Shown here: one piece after another, positions 51,492 through 60,852 of the stretch
How the letters are laid out: each line of letters opens with the position of its first letter
Position numbering within the stretch: the stretch's first letter is position 1
Origin: VAXT01 sp963827725
GTDB taxonomy: Bacteria > Actinomycetota > Thermoleophilia > Gaiellales > Gaiellaceae
DNA: 64,000 nucleotides
NCBI GenBank assembly: GCA_963827725.1
Contig: CAWHBM010000003.1
Span: 124,001-188,000 of the forward strand
Direction: 5' to 3'
Notes under the pieces: generated by a model
Told to the model about the DNA's origin: nothing
Seen by the model: only the letters and a program-made list of their open reading frames with translations
Database searches by the model: none
Program-made: the position numbers and the translations under genes

Positions 51492-52302
51492 CTAGGGCTC
51501 CATCTGCATCGACGGGTTGGCCGGGTCCGCCGGATCCGTCAGCCCCGGCACGCTGCCCGGAGAGAACGCGATCCAGAGGCCGAGCGCTACGAACGCGACG
51601 GCGACGACCCTTGCCAGCCGCTCGCCGAACGGGAGCACCTTCTCCGCGAAGATCACGCCCGCAATCACCGCCATCCAGACGAGGCTCATCACGCCGAGGC
51701 TGAAGAGGACGATCATCAGGCCCCAGCAGCAGCCGACGCAGTAGAGGCCGTGCACGACGCCCATGCGCAGCGCGCCTCACCTTCCCCTCGTGCCAGGAGT
51801 GGAGGAAGAAATGGAGCGGCGTGCGGCAGTGGCGCAGGCAGACGTCCTTGATCGGGGTCAGCTGGTAGAGGCCGGCTGCGACGATCGCTCCGCCGGCGAC
51901 GTAAGGCCCGGCGCGATCCCAGGCGAGCGCGCCGCCGGCCACGGCGTTCACGGCGCGGAAGACGCCATACGCGAGCAGGCCGTATGCGGTCCACGCCGCC
52001 AGGTAGCCCGCGACGAAGATCCACGTCGGCACGAATGACGCCTGCCCCCGGCTCGCGCGCTCCCGGCTCACCCTCGCGAACGCCAACACCATCGGCGCCA
52101 CCGACGGGAGCATCATCGCCGCCATCATCGTCACCCAGATGCCGATGAACCAGCTCAATCCGCCCAGGTCGGTGCCGGGGCCCGCGTCCATCCCGCGCAT
52201 CCGGTCGAAAGTCACGATCCAGGCCACGAGGGCGGCGCCGAGCAGCACCACGGCGGCCGAGACCGGATCCAGACGGTGCCGCGGTGCCGGAGAAACGACC
52301 AT
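51492..52302 (-). CDS. DUF2182 integral membrane protein (frameshifted)
   Basis: About 270 residues when repaired. Family signatures: WVTMMAAMMLPSVAPMVLAF near residue 60, YQLTPIKDVCLRHCRTPLHF with a Cys-His motif, and GLYCVGCCWGLMIVLF. DUF2182 proteins are predicted metal-binding membrane proteins, sometimes linked to copper. Near 51779 an extra base separates HEGKV from GALRMGVVHG; an assembly indel is likely. ATG 52302; a TTG at 52308 is the alternative. Confidence 0.7.
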
Positions 52303-52321
52303 CGGCAAGAATTAGAGCCCT

Positions 52322-53008
52322 GTGAGCCTGAGCATGCAAGGCGGAGCCAGCCTTGCCGAGCGCTATTCGCGGCTGGCCCAGGAAATGCCGGACCGGCGAC
52401 GGGTCGACTTCGAGCTTCGTGCGCTCGACATTCTGCTCTCGACGCTCTTCCTCGTCGTCGCGCTGCTGATCGCGGTACCGATCGGCGTCGGGATCGCCCT
52501 GACCTCGGGCCGACCGGTCTTCTACCGTGGGCAGCGGGTCGGCCGCGAAGGACGCGTCTTCACGATGACGAAGTTCCGCACGCTGCAGCCCGGGGCCGAA
52601 GCCAGGCTCGGACATAACCTCGGACCCGCCCTCGTCGAGCGGACGGAGGCCGAAGTCACGCGCATGGGACGCTGGCTCCGCGCGACACAGCTCGACGAGA
52701 TCCCGCAGTTCTGGAACGTGCTGAAAGGCGACATGAGCCTCGTCGGGCCGCGCCCGATCCGCCCCCGCTTCTTCGAGGAGCTCGCAGCCGAGTTGCCCGC
52801 GTACTGGCAGCGACTCGTCGTGCGCCCGGGCCTGACCGGCTTCGCCCAGGTGCGGCGGGGCTACGAGACCTCGATGGTCGAGAAGCTCTCTCACGATCTC
52901 GAGTGGATCGCCGATCGCTCGCTGCGGCTCTACCTGCGCACGCTCGCGGCGACGGGCTGGCGTGTGCTCCGCCAGTCGCTGCAGGGCGTGTTCAGGCCCC
53001 GCGCATAG
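52322..53008 (+). CDS. Undecaprenyl-phosphate sugar-1-phosphate transferase (WcaJ/PglC type)
   Basis: 228 residues. One N-terminal membrane segment (ALDILLSTLFLVVALLIAVP) and the bacterial sugar-transferase core: MTKFRTLQPGAE, TQLDEIPQFWNVLKGDMSL, VGPRPIRPRFFEEL, RPGLTGFAQV. Starts glycan assembly by loading the first sugar-phosphate on the lipid carrier. First gene of a plus-strand group with asnB and DUF354. GTG 52322 or ATG 52334. Confidence 0.9.
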   Translation: MSLSMQGGASLAERYSRLAQEMPDRRRVDFELRALDILLSTLFLVVALLIAVPIGVGIALTSGRPVFYRGQRVGREGRVFTMTKFRTLQPGAEARLGHNLGPALVERTEAEVTRMGRWLRATQLDEIPQFWNVLKGDMSLVGPRPIRPRFFEELAAELPAYWQRLVVRPGLTGFAQVRRGYETSMVEKLSHDLEWIADRSLRLYLRTLAATGWRVLRQSLQGVFRPRA

Positions 53009-53018
53009 GCTTCGCGCC

Positions 53019-54909
53019 GTGTGTGGGATCTGCGGAATCGCAAGCGCTGCAGGCACGCCCGACCCCGGCCGCCTGGCCGGGATGAGCGCGACGCTCGTCC
53101 ACCGCGGCCCCGACTCCGACGGGGCTTTCACCGACTCGGCGGTGGGGCTCGCGGCCCGACGGCTCGCGATCATCGACCTTGAGACGGGCGACCAGCCGAT
53201 CTCGAACGAGGACGGCCGCATCACGGTCGTCCAGAACGGCGAGATCTACAACTACCGCGAGCTGCGGTACGAGCTCGAGCGCGCAGGGCATCGGTTCTCG
53301 ACGAGCGGCGACACGGAGGTGCTCGCCCATCTCTACGAGGAGCACGGCGAGCGCTTCGCCGAACGGCTGCGCGGGATGTTCGCCGTCGCGCTCTGGGACT
53401 CCGAGCGGAACCGCCTCGTCCTCGCGCGCGACCGCTACGGGATCAAGCCGCTCTACTACCGAGAGACCGCCGACGAGCTGGCCTTCGCCTCCGAGTTGCG
53501 CGCTCTGCCCCGCGGCGAGGTCGATCTCGACGCGCTCGAAGCCTTCCTCGCGTTCAACTCCGTTCCCGGCCCGCTGACGATCTTTCGCGACGTGCGGAAG
53601 CTCCAGCCAGGGCACGTTCTCACCTGGGAGAACGGCCGGACCGAGTTGACGCGGTACGCTCGGCCGGCGCCGGTGCCGGCGTCCGACGTGCGCAACGCGG
53701 AGGAGGCGGAGCTAGCTCGAGGAGCTGCGCGCCCGCCTGCGCGACTCCGTACGCGCGCACCTCGTCTCCGATGTTCCCGTCGGCGTGCTCCTGTCGGGCG
53801 GGGTTGATTCCTCCATGCTGGTCGCGCTTGCTGCGGAGGAAGCGGCGGAGCCCCTGCGCACCTTCTCGATCGGCTTCGAGGAGCGGAGCTTCGACGAGCT
53901 CGCCGATGCGCGGCTCGTGGCGGAGCGTTACGGCACAGAGCACCGCGAGCTCGTGCTGCGGCCCGACGCGGCGCTCCTCCTCCCCGCGCTCGCCGAGGCC
54001 TTCGACGAGCCCTTCGCCGACTCGTCGGCTCTTCCCACCTACCTCGTCTCCCGGCTCGCAGCCGAGGACGTGAAGGTGGCGCTTTCCGGCGAGGGCGGGG
54101 ACGAGCTCTTCGGCGGCTACTACACGTACGCAGCCGATCTCCTCGCCCAGAGAACCGCGTGGACGGCGCCTCTCCTACGGCCCCTCGTCGAGCGGCTGCC
54201 GAGCTCCTCCAAGCGAGCGAGCTTCGATTATCGGGCGAAGCGGTTCGTCCGAGCTGCCCACCTGCCTCCACTCGAGCGCCATCACGGCTGGAAGGAGATC
54301 TTCTCGTCCGAGGCTCGGGCCGAGCTGACCGGCCGGCGGAGCGAGCTCGATCCGGTCGAGCTGCTCCGTGCGCGTTTCGGGGAAACCGAGGGCGCCGAGC
54401 TCCTTGCCCGCCTCCAGGACGTCGACCTCGGCACCTACCTCGTCGACGACCTGCTCGTGAAGACCGACCGCGCCTCGATGGCGCACTCGCTCGAGGCGCG
54501 CGTCCCGTTCCTCGACCCCGTGGTCACGAACTTCGCGCTCGCGTTACCCAGCCGCCACAAGGTCCGCGGCCTGCGCAAGAAGGTTCTGTTGCGGAAAGCC
54601 GCAGCTCCGCTCGTTCCGCCGGAGTTGCTCGAGCGCAAGAAGCGCGGCTTCTCGATTCCCGCGGCCGCCTGGTTGCGCGGCGAGCTCGAGCCGTTCGCCC
54701 GCGACACGCTCTCGGCCGAGACGCTTCACCGCCAGGGCTTCTTCCGCCCAGAGGCGGTCACGCGGCTGATCGACGACCACGTAGCCGGGCGCGAGGATCT
54801 GAGCCGCCAGCTCTGGGGCCTCCTCTCGTTCACGCTCTGGCACGAGCGGCACGTCGAACGAACACCCGGGCCCTTGCGCGAGCCCCGGCTCGAAGCGCTC
54901 GCCAAATGA
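53019..54909 (+). CDS. asnB: Asparagine synthase, glutamine-hydrolysing (frameshifted)
   Basis: About 629 residues when repaired. GTG followed by Cys2 (CGICGIASAAG), the glutaminase nucleophile; HRGPDSDG, QNGEIYNYREL. Second domain: VGVLLSGGVDSSMLVAL (PPi loop), VKVALSGEGGDELFGGY and SLEARVPFLD. Near 53715 one extra base separates AEEAEL from LEELRARLRDSV. In glycan clusters such AsnB-like enzymes often amidate sugars or peptides rather than make asparagine. ATGA overlap with the next gene. Confidence 0.85.
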
Positions 54910-55922
54910 AGGTCTGGATCGACATCTCGGCTCCCGCGCACGTGCTCGTCTTCCGGCCGCTGATGAAGCTCCTGCGCGAGCGAGGAGACGAGATCGAGGT
55001 GACGACGCGCGACTACGCGCAGACGCTCGAGCTGCTCGAGCGGCACGGGATCGACGCGACCGTGATCGGCCGGCACGGCGGACGGTCACGCGTGGGAAAG
55101 GCGGCATCCCTGGCGGGTCGCCTCCGCGCGCTCAGGCGCCATTCGCGCGACCGTGGCTTCGACCTCGCGCTCGCCCACGGCTCGCACGAGCTGACGATCA
55201 CCGCGCGGCGCCTTGGCATCCCGAGCGCAACCACGCACGACTACGAATACGCGACGCTCCAGCACCACCTCGGAGACCGCGCGGCGACGAAGGTCGTCGT
55301 GCCCGAGGCGATCCCCCTCGAGCGAATGGCACGCTTCGGCGTCCGGCCGCCGAAGCTCCTCCAGTACCCCGGGCTGAAGGAGGAGTACTACCTCCACGAC
55401 TTCGAGCCGGACCCGACTGTGCTCGACGAGCTGCTCGTCAACAGGGAGCGGACGCTCGTGGTCGTGCGCACGCCCCCGGATGTCTCGCTGTACCACCGGC
55501 GCTCGAACCCGTTCTTCCCGCGTCTGCTCGCACACCTGGGCCGCCAGAACGACGTGCATGCGGTCGTCCTTCCTCGCAGCGCGGAGCAGCGCGAGTACGT
55601 TCGGGGACTGTCCCTCCCGTCGGTGATCGTCCCAGAGAAGGCCGTGGACGCACAGAGCCTGATCGCGCTTGCCGACCTCGTCGTCTCGGCCGGCGGGACC
55701 ATGAATCGCGAGGCAGCGGCGCTCGGCGTGCCCGTCTACACGACGTACGGCGGCCGTCTCGGCGGCGTGGACGAGATGCTGCTTCGCGAAGGCCGGCTGC
55801 GGCCCCTCACCGACCCGCGTGCGCTCGCGCTGGAGAAGCGCCCGGTCGAAGGCGCCGAGCGGGTGCGGCGCCACCCGAAGCTCATGCTCGACCTGCTGCT
55901 CTCTGCCGCAGACCCCCTTTAA
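54906..55922 (+). CDS. DUF354 protein, glycosyltransferase-like (GT-B)
   Basis: 338 residues. Starts KVWIDISAPAHVLVFRPLM and carries VVVPEAIPLERMARFGVRPP, YPGLKEEYYL, and VVSAGGTMNREAAALGVP near residue 265. DUF354 proteins resemble UDP-GlcNAc 2-epimerases and MurG-like glycosyltransferases and are common in archaeal and actinobacterial glycan loci. ATG overlaps the asnB stop (ATGA). Reaction unknown. Confidence 0.75.
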   Translation: MKVWIDISAPAHVLVFRPLMKLLRERGDEIEVTTRDYAQTLELLERHGIDATVIGRHGGRSRVGKAASLAGRLRALRRHSRDRGFDLALAHGSHELTITARRLGIPSATTHDYEYATLQHHLGDRAATKVVVPEAIPLERMARFGVRPPKLLQYPGLKEEYYLHDFEPDPTVLDELLVNRERTLVVVRTPPDVSLYHRRSNPFFPRLLAHLGRQNDVHAVVLPRSAEQREYVRGLSLPSVIVPEKAVDAQSLIALADLVVSAGGTMNREAAALGVPVYTTYGGRLGGVDEMLLREGRLRPLTDPRALALEKRPVEGAERVRRHPKLMLDLLLSAADPL

Positions 55923-55953
55923 ACTGGCGGCCGCAAGCAATCTTCAAAGGGGG
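55913..55953 (+). promoter_or_regulatory. Inverted repeat covering the Shine-Dalgarno
   Basis: CCCCCTTT (55913-55920, end of the DUF354 gene) is complementary to AAAGGGGG (55946-55953), the ribosome-binding site of the next gene. In mRNA this could mask the site until ribosomes finish DUF354. Confidence 0.35.
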
Positions 55954-55959
55954 AGAGAC

Positions 55960-57558
55960 ATGAGACGAAGGCTCTGGATGCTGCTGGCCGCAGCCGCCGC
56001 GATCGTGGCGATCGCAGCTCTGCCGGCCGGAGCCGGAGACAACGGCTCGGGGTTCCGCACCTCGGCGCCGTCGATGCTGACTCCGCTTACTCAAGGCTCG
56101 AGCGTCACACCGATCATGACGGTCGGCGAACAGCTCAGGGGATATCGGTTCGAGGCGATCCCGGACGGCATCTCGTTCACCCTGAACGGCCGGGGCACGA
56201 TGGACGTCTACCTCAACCACGAGACGTCGCTCGTCTCGTTCCCGGCGGGTCGAAGCGACTTCACCAACTCGCTCGTGAGCAAGCTGAGGCTGAACCAGCA
56301 CAGCGCAGGCGTGCTGAAAGGCGAATACGTGATCCCGAACGACGCGAACTACCAGCGGTTCTGCTCCAACTTCCTCGTCGGGCCTGAGCATGGATTCGAA
56401 CGCGAGCTCCTGCTCACGAACGAGGAGGCCCGTGACATCGTCCTGCGGGAGGGGTACGCATGGCATCCGCCGTCGGTGAGCCTGGACGAGCCTTCCGCCG
56501 AGCAGGCGGGCGTCGTCGTCGCCATGGACCCAAGGAGCGGCGCGTATCGCTCGATCTACGGCATGGGACGCCATAACCACGAGAACAGCGTCGGTGTTCC
56601 CGGCTACGGGCACCCGGTGGTGCTCTCGGGTGACGACACGTTCGACGCTCCCGCCTCGCAGCTCTACATGTATTCGGCCTCGAGTGGGCAGGCGGTCTGG
56701 AACGACCAGGGCACGCTGTATGCATTCGTCGCCGACGATCCGAATGTCAACGACTACGGTGACTTTCCGGCGGCTAACGGCGCTTCGGGACACTTCGTTC
56801 CGGTCCCGCGCATGATCGCGACAGGTAAGCGGGCCGACGGAACGGACGTGCGCGCGGCTGACTTCGGCTATCCGGACCCGCCCGGGTTGATCCCGGACGG
56901 GCCGCAGTGGGTGCTCGAGTACTGGAGCCACAACGTCGTGCGCGCATTGCAGTTCATCCGCGTCGAGGACATCGCCTACGACCGGACGACGCCGAACGTC
57001 GTCTATTTCGCCGACACCGGCGAGCCGCGGGCGATCCCGGACGGCGCCGGGCGCCTTCGGCGGGGAGGCTCGGGCACACAGGGCCTCTATCCGAACGGCC
57101 GCATCTTCAAGATGGTGCTCGACCCGGATGAGCCGCTCACGGTGCAGAGCCTGTCGGTGCTGATCGACCACGATCCCCTCGGGTACAACAACCCGGCCGC
57201 GATGCACCAGCCCGACAACATCGAGACGACGGCCGGGAGCCTGATGGTCCAGGAGGATCCAGGCGCGCACAACCAGGGCCCGGTCAACGGGTACGCGAAG
57301 GTCTGGCGCTACAACTTCGCGACCACGGCCTTCGCGCCCGTCGCGCAGGTCAACCAGTCCCAGCGACCGGACCTTCCGATCGGCTCCTGGGAGTCGAGCG
57401 GGATCATCGACGCCTCGGCGGCTTTCGGCCCGGGTGCGTTCCTGCTCGACGTGCAGGCCCACGGCTGGGAGATCGAAACGGCGCCCAGCCCGTATCCGGG
57501 CATCGAGCTCAGGCGCGAGGCCGGGCAGATGATGCTGCTCCGGGTCCCCGGGTCCTGA
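55960..57558 (+). CDS. Secreted PhoX/DUF839-like beta-propeller protein
   Basis: 532 residues. Signal peptide MRRRLWMLLAAAAAIVAIAA, cleavage near AGA. Motifs GRHNHENSVGVPGYGHPVVL, SGDDTFDAPASQLYMYSA and AAMHQPDNIETT fit the DUF839/PhoX propeller, whose members are Ca/Fe-dependent alkaline phosphatases. Whether the metal ligands are complete cannot be verified by eye. AAAGGGGGAG precedes the ATG. Alone or last in the sugar transferase group; a hairpin follows. Confidence 0.65.
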   Translation: MRRRLWMLLAAAAAIVAIAALPAGAGDNGSGFRTSAPSMLTPLTQGSSVTPIMTVGEQLRGYRFEAIPDGISFTLNGRGTMDVYLNHETSLVSFPAGRSDFTNSLVSKLRLNQHSAGVLKGEYVIPNDANYQRFCSNFLVGPEHGFERELLLTNEEARDIVLREGYAWHPPSVSLDEPSAEQAGVVVAMDPRSGAYRSIYGMGRHNHENSVGVPGYGHPVVLSGDDTFDAPASQLYMYSASSGQAVWNDQGTLYAFVADDPNVNDYGDFPAANGASGHFVPVPRMIATGKRADGTDVRAADFGYPDPPGLIPDGPQWVLEYWSHNVVRALQFIRVEDIAYDRTTPNVVYFADTGEPRAIPDGAGRLRRGGSGTQGLYPNGRIFKMVLDPDEPLTVQSLSVLIDHDPLGYNNPAAMHQPDNIETTAGSLMVQEDPGAHNQGPVNGYAKVWRYNFATTAFAPVAQVNQSQRPDLPIGSWESSGIIDASAAFGPGAFLLDVQAHGWEIETAPSPYPGIELRREAGQMMLLRVPGS

Positions 57559-57570
57559 CGGAAGCCTGCT

Positions 57571-57603
57571 TCGCCGCCGGGGCCGCTCAGGTCCCGGCGG
57601 CGA
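57571..57603 (+). terminator. Strong GC hairpin after PhoX-like gene
   Basis: Arms TCGCCGCCGGGGCC (57571-57584) and GGTCCCGGCGGCGA (57590-57603) pair along 14 positions with one G-U, loop of 5. No U-tract; terminator role is probable. Confidence 0.55.
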
Positions 57604-57694
57604 GCACCGTGGGCGCTGCGGACGATCTCGGCCAACGTAAGGCGTTACCTAGGCCCTGGCGGGGCCTCCGGCCTCCTTCGGCGCCTTCCACGTC

Positions 57695-57700
57695 GATAAT
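57695..57700 (+). promoter_or_regulatory. -10 box, leaderless-type
   Basis: GATAAT ends 6 nt before the ATG at 57707; best match to a consensus -10 in the window and no Shine-Dalgarno. Confidence 0.5.
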
Positions 57701-57706
57701 CGGCCC

Positions 57707-58678
57707 ATGAAGCTGAGCGTTGTGCTGCCGGTGCACGACGAAGCTCCGGTCATCCCGGAGCTCGTTCGCAGGCTGACCGCCGTGCTCGAGGAGCTGGAGG
57801 GCGAGTGGGAAGCGGTGTTTGTCGACGACGGCTCCATCGACTCGAGCTGGGATCTGCTGCAAGCCGCCGCCGAGGGCGACGGGCGCATTCGGGCGATTCG
57901 CTTCTCGCGTAACTTCGGTCACCAGATCGCATTGAGCGCCGGGTTGCACATGGCCACAGGCGACGCCGTGATCACGATGGACAGCGACCTACAGCATCCG
58001 CCGGAGCTCATTCCGTCGCTCCAGGCCAGGGCCGGGGAAGGCTTCGACGTCGTCTATGCCGTTCGGAGCTCGTCCGACAGCGGCTCGTGGTTCAAGCGGC
58101 GCTCCGCAAGCCTCTTCTACTGGCTGCTCAACCGGATCTCGTCGCTCGAGCTCCCGCAGGCGGGCGGGGACTTCCGGTACATGTCGCGGCGGGTCGTGGA
58201 CGCGCTGCTCGCGATGCCCGAGCGTCACCGGTTCCTCCGTGGGATGACCCGCTGGGTCGGCTTCGAGCAGGCGACGATCGAGTACCACCGGCCGGCACGC
58301 GCCGGCGGAAAGTCCAAGTACACCCTGCGCAAGATGTTCGCTCTTGGCTGGGACGCGGTCGTCAGCTTTTCGTCGCTACCGCTTCGGGTCGCGAGCCTGC
58401 TCGGGTTCGTGTTCTCGTTCTTCGGACTGCTCTACCTCGCATACGTCGTCGCGGCCCGGGTCTTTACCGACAACACAGTGGCCGGTTGGACGTCCGTCGT
58501 CGCGACGGTGCTCGTGCTGGGCGGAGTCCAGCTGCTCTGCATCGGCATCATCGGGCAGTACCTGGGGCGCATGTACGAGGAGATGAAGGGCCGTCCGCTC
58601 TTCCTGGTCGCCGACGACACGGCCCGCCGCGAAGCGTCCGAGCTCAGCGAGCGAGAAGAAGCATCCCCGCGAAGATGA
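57707..58678 (+). CDS. Polyprenyl-phosphate glycosyltransferase, GtrB/ArnC type
   Basis: 323 residues. GT2 domain (SVVLPVHDEAPVI, VFVDDGSIDSSWD, FSRNFGHQIALSAGL, MDSDLQHPPELIPSL), then two transmembrane helices (about 230-255 and 265-295) and a charged tail. Second enzyme of this type in the window. Makes a polyprenyl-phosphate sugar for outside transfer. The 3' end overlaps the convergent SMR gene by 35 bp. Confidence 0.85.
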   Translation: MKLSVVLPVHDEAPVIPELVRRLTAVLEELEGEWEAVFVDDGSIDSSWDLLQAAAEGDGRIRAIRFSRNFGHQIALSAGLHMATGDAVITMDSDLQHPPELIPSLQARAGEGFDVVYAVRSSSDSGSWFKRRSASLFYWLLNRISSLELPQAGGDFRYMSRRVVDALLAMPERHRFLRGMTRWVGFEQATIEYHRPARAGGKSKYTLRKMFALGWDAVVSFSSLPLRVASLLGFVFSFFGLLYLAYVVAARVFTDNTVAGWTSVVATVLVLGGVQLLCIGIIGQYLGRMYEEMKGRPLFLVADDTARREASELSEREEASPRR

Positions 58679-58991
58679 CGAGGATGCCGGCGAGCCGCGT
58701 GGGAGACAGCGCTTCGCCGAGAAAGAAGTAGGCGCCAAGGACAATGCAGGCGTAGCCGACCCCGGCGAACGCGGGGAACGCGACAACGACCTCCCAGCGC
58801 GTCAGCGCTACGAGCCACGTCAGGAAGCTGAGCGCGTAGAGCACGAACCCGAGCAGGAACGAGGGGTCGGCCAGGAGATCCTTCGCCGTGGCGACGGAGG
58901 CTCCGTCCACGTCCTTCAACGCCGTCCGCAGGAGCAGGACCCCGCCCGTGCCGAGCACGGCGTAGACGACGAGGTAGACGGCCATCGGCAT
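58644..58991 (-). CDS. SMR/EamA-type four-helix transporter
   Basis: 115 residues, four transmembrane helices. VYAVLGTGGVLLLRTAL, WLVALTRWEVVVAFPAFAG and LGAYFFLGEALSPTRLAG resemble EmrE and ArnE/ArnF. Given the neighbouring polyprenyl-phosphate glycosyltransferase, a flippase for lipid-linked sugar is at least as likely as drug export. Begins 5 nt after the helicase stop. Confidence 0.7.
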   Translation of the reverse strand: MPMAVYLVVYAVLGTGGVLLLRTALKDVDGASVATAKDLLADPSFLLGFVLYALSFLTWLVALTRWEVVVAFPAFAGVGYACIVLGAYFFLGEALSPTRLAGILVIFAGMLLLAR

Positions 58992-58996
58992 GCGAG

Positions 58997-60821
58997 CTAG
59001 CCGCGCAGGGTCGCGAGCACCTCGTCGCCGTAGCGCTCGAGCTTGGCGGGGCCGATTCCGGGGACCGCGGCGAGCTCTTCGCGAGTCTGCGGAGCCCTGC
59101 GCACGATCTCGGCGAGCGTCGTGTTGTGGAAGATCACGTACGCGGGGCGCTCCTCTGCCTTCGCGGTGGCGAGCCGCCAGCGCTTGAGCGCTTCGTACGC
59201 TGGGTCGTCGGGCTCGAGGGGCTTGGGCGGAGGCGCTGCCTGGATGTCGAGCTCGGCCAGGAAGCGGCTGGGCTTGCCGGCCCACGTCACGGTCAGGTGG
59301 CGCTTGGCCCGCGTCAGGCCGACGTAGAGAAGCCGGCGCTCCTCGTCAATTGCCGCATCGGTCTTCGAGAGCTTCGACGGCAGCTCACGCTCCTCGAGCC
59401 GCGGCAGGAAGACCGCGTCGAACTCGAGCCCCTTCGCGCGGTGATAGGTCAGGAGGTGGACGCCCTTGGTGGAGGTGGTCCCGAAGCGCTCCTCGAGTTG
59501 CGCGACGAACTGCGCGACGGTGCCCTCGCCGAACTCCTCGGCCAGCTTGACCAGACGCGCGAGATCGTTCTGGCGCGTTACCTCGCGCTCACCGAGCTTG
59601 TCGGGAATCACCTCGAGCATCCCCTGCTCCAGCGCGACGCGGCGAACCTCGGAGACCGATCCACCAGAACCTCGCAGCGCCTTCAAGAGCTGCTTGGCGC
59701 CCTGGCGCGAAAGGAAAGCCGCGCCCTGGAACGGAATGTGCGCGTCGGTCAGCGCCTCCTCGAAGTCGGCAGAGCGAGCGTTCGTCCGGAAGAGAAGCGC
59801 CATGTCCTCGTAGGGCGTCCCGGCCGCGTGCAGCTCGCGCATCCGCTCGACGATGAATCGCCGCCTCGAGCTCGGGGTCGCGGAAGGAGCGGGTGACCGG
59901 CGCGTCGCCTCCGGGAAGCGTGGCCCGCAGCACCTTCTCGGCGCCGCCGAGCCGCGGCACGAGCCGATTCGCGAACTCGAGCACCTCGGGAGTCGAGCGG
60001 TAGTTCTCCTCGAGCCGGACGACGGTCGCGCCCGGGAATCGCTCGGGCATCGAGAGCAGGTGCTCCGGGCTTGCTCCGGTGAAGGCGTAGATCGACTGGT
60101 AGTCGTCACCGACCGCACAGAGCTCGTCCCGGTCGCCGAGCCAGCGGTCGAGCAGCGTCTGCTGCAGCGTGTTGACGTCCTGATACTCGTCGACGGTAAA
60201 CGCGCGGTACCGGTCGCGCACCTGATCGAGGGCGCCCGCGTCGGCGTCGAAGAGCCGGATCGCCATCTCCAGCAAGTCCTCGAAGTCGACGTAACCCTGG
60301 TCGACCTTTCGCAGCTCGTAGTCGCGGTAGACCTTGACCATCAGGTCTTTGGGGATCGGGGGCTCGTGATCGCCGAGCGAGCGGAGGTACTCGCCGGGCG
60401 CGATGCGCCGGTTCTTCGCCCACTCGACCTCGGTCGCGAGGTCGGCCGCCGGCCGGAACTTGTACGGCGCCGGCAGCGAGTTCCCGATGTAGCGAAGCGG
60501 CAGCGCCTTGGACGCCATGATCTTGCCGATCGGCTCCGGCGCGAAGAAACGAAGCTGCCCGAGCGCCGCGGAGTGGAACGTGCTTGCCCGCACGCCTGTG
60601 ACGCCCAGCGCCTCCAACCGAGCCCGCATCTCGCCGGCGGCCTTGTCCGTAAAGGTGACAGCGAGGATCTGGTCGGACGCAAATGCCCCGGTCTTGACCT
60701 GGTTTGCGACTCGGTGCGTGATCGTCGTGGTCTTGCCGGACCCCGCGCCGGCCAGAATGCAAACCGGTCCGCGAACGGCCTCAACCGCGCGGCGCTGCTC
60801 CGGATTCAACTCCGAGGACAC
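58997..60821 (-). CDS. UvrD/PcrA-like DNA helicase with HRDC domain (frameshifted)
   Basis: About 607 residues. Superfamily 1 motifs: CILAGAGSGKTTTITHRVA (Walker A), VTFTDKAAGEM, STFHSAALGQL, FTVDEYQDVN, DDYQSIYAFTGA, LEENYRST, then in the second frame FVAQLEERF, LLTYHRAKGLEFDAV and YVGLTRAKRHL, and a C-terminal HRDC helix set. Frame changes near 59855 between DPELEA and RFIVERMRELH, an indel. Role in repair or recombination. GTG 60821, preceded by TAGGGT 6 nt upstream. Confidence 0.85.
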
Positions 60822-60827
60822 GAGGCC

Positions 60828-60833
60828 ACCCTA
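60828..60833 (-). promoter_or_regulatory. Possible -10 box, leaderless-type
   Basis: TAGGGT on the minus strand ends 6 nt before the helicase GTG. Confidence 0.35.
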
Positions 60834-60852
60834 ATTCGGGCGGCGGAGGACC

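Noticed and set aside
57641..57655. GTAAGGCGTTAC dyad as operator of the GT2 gene
   Set aside because: Arms of only four bases and no related site elsewhere in the window.
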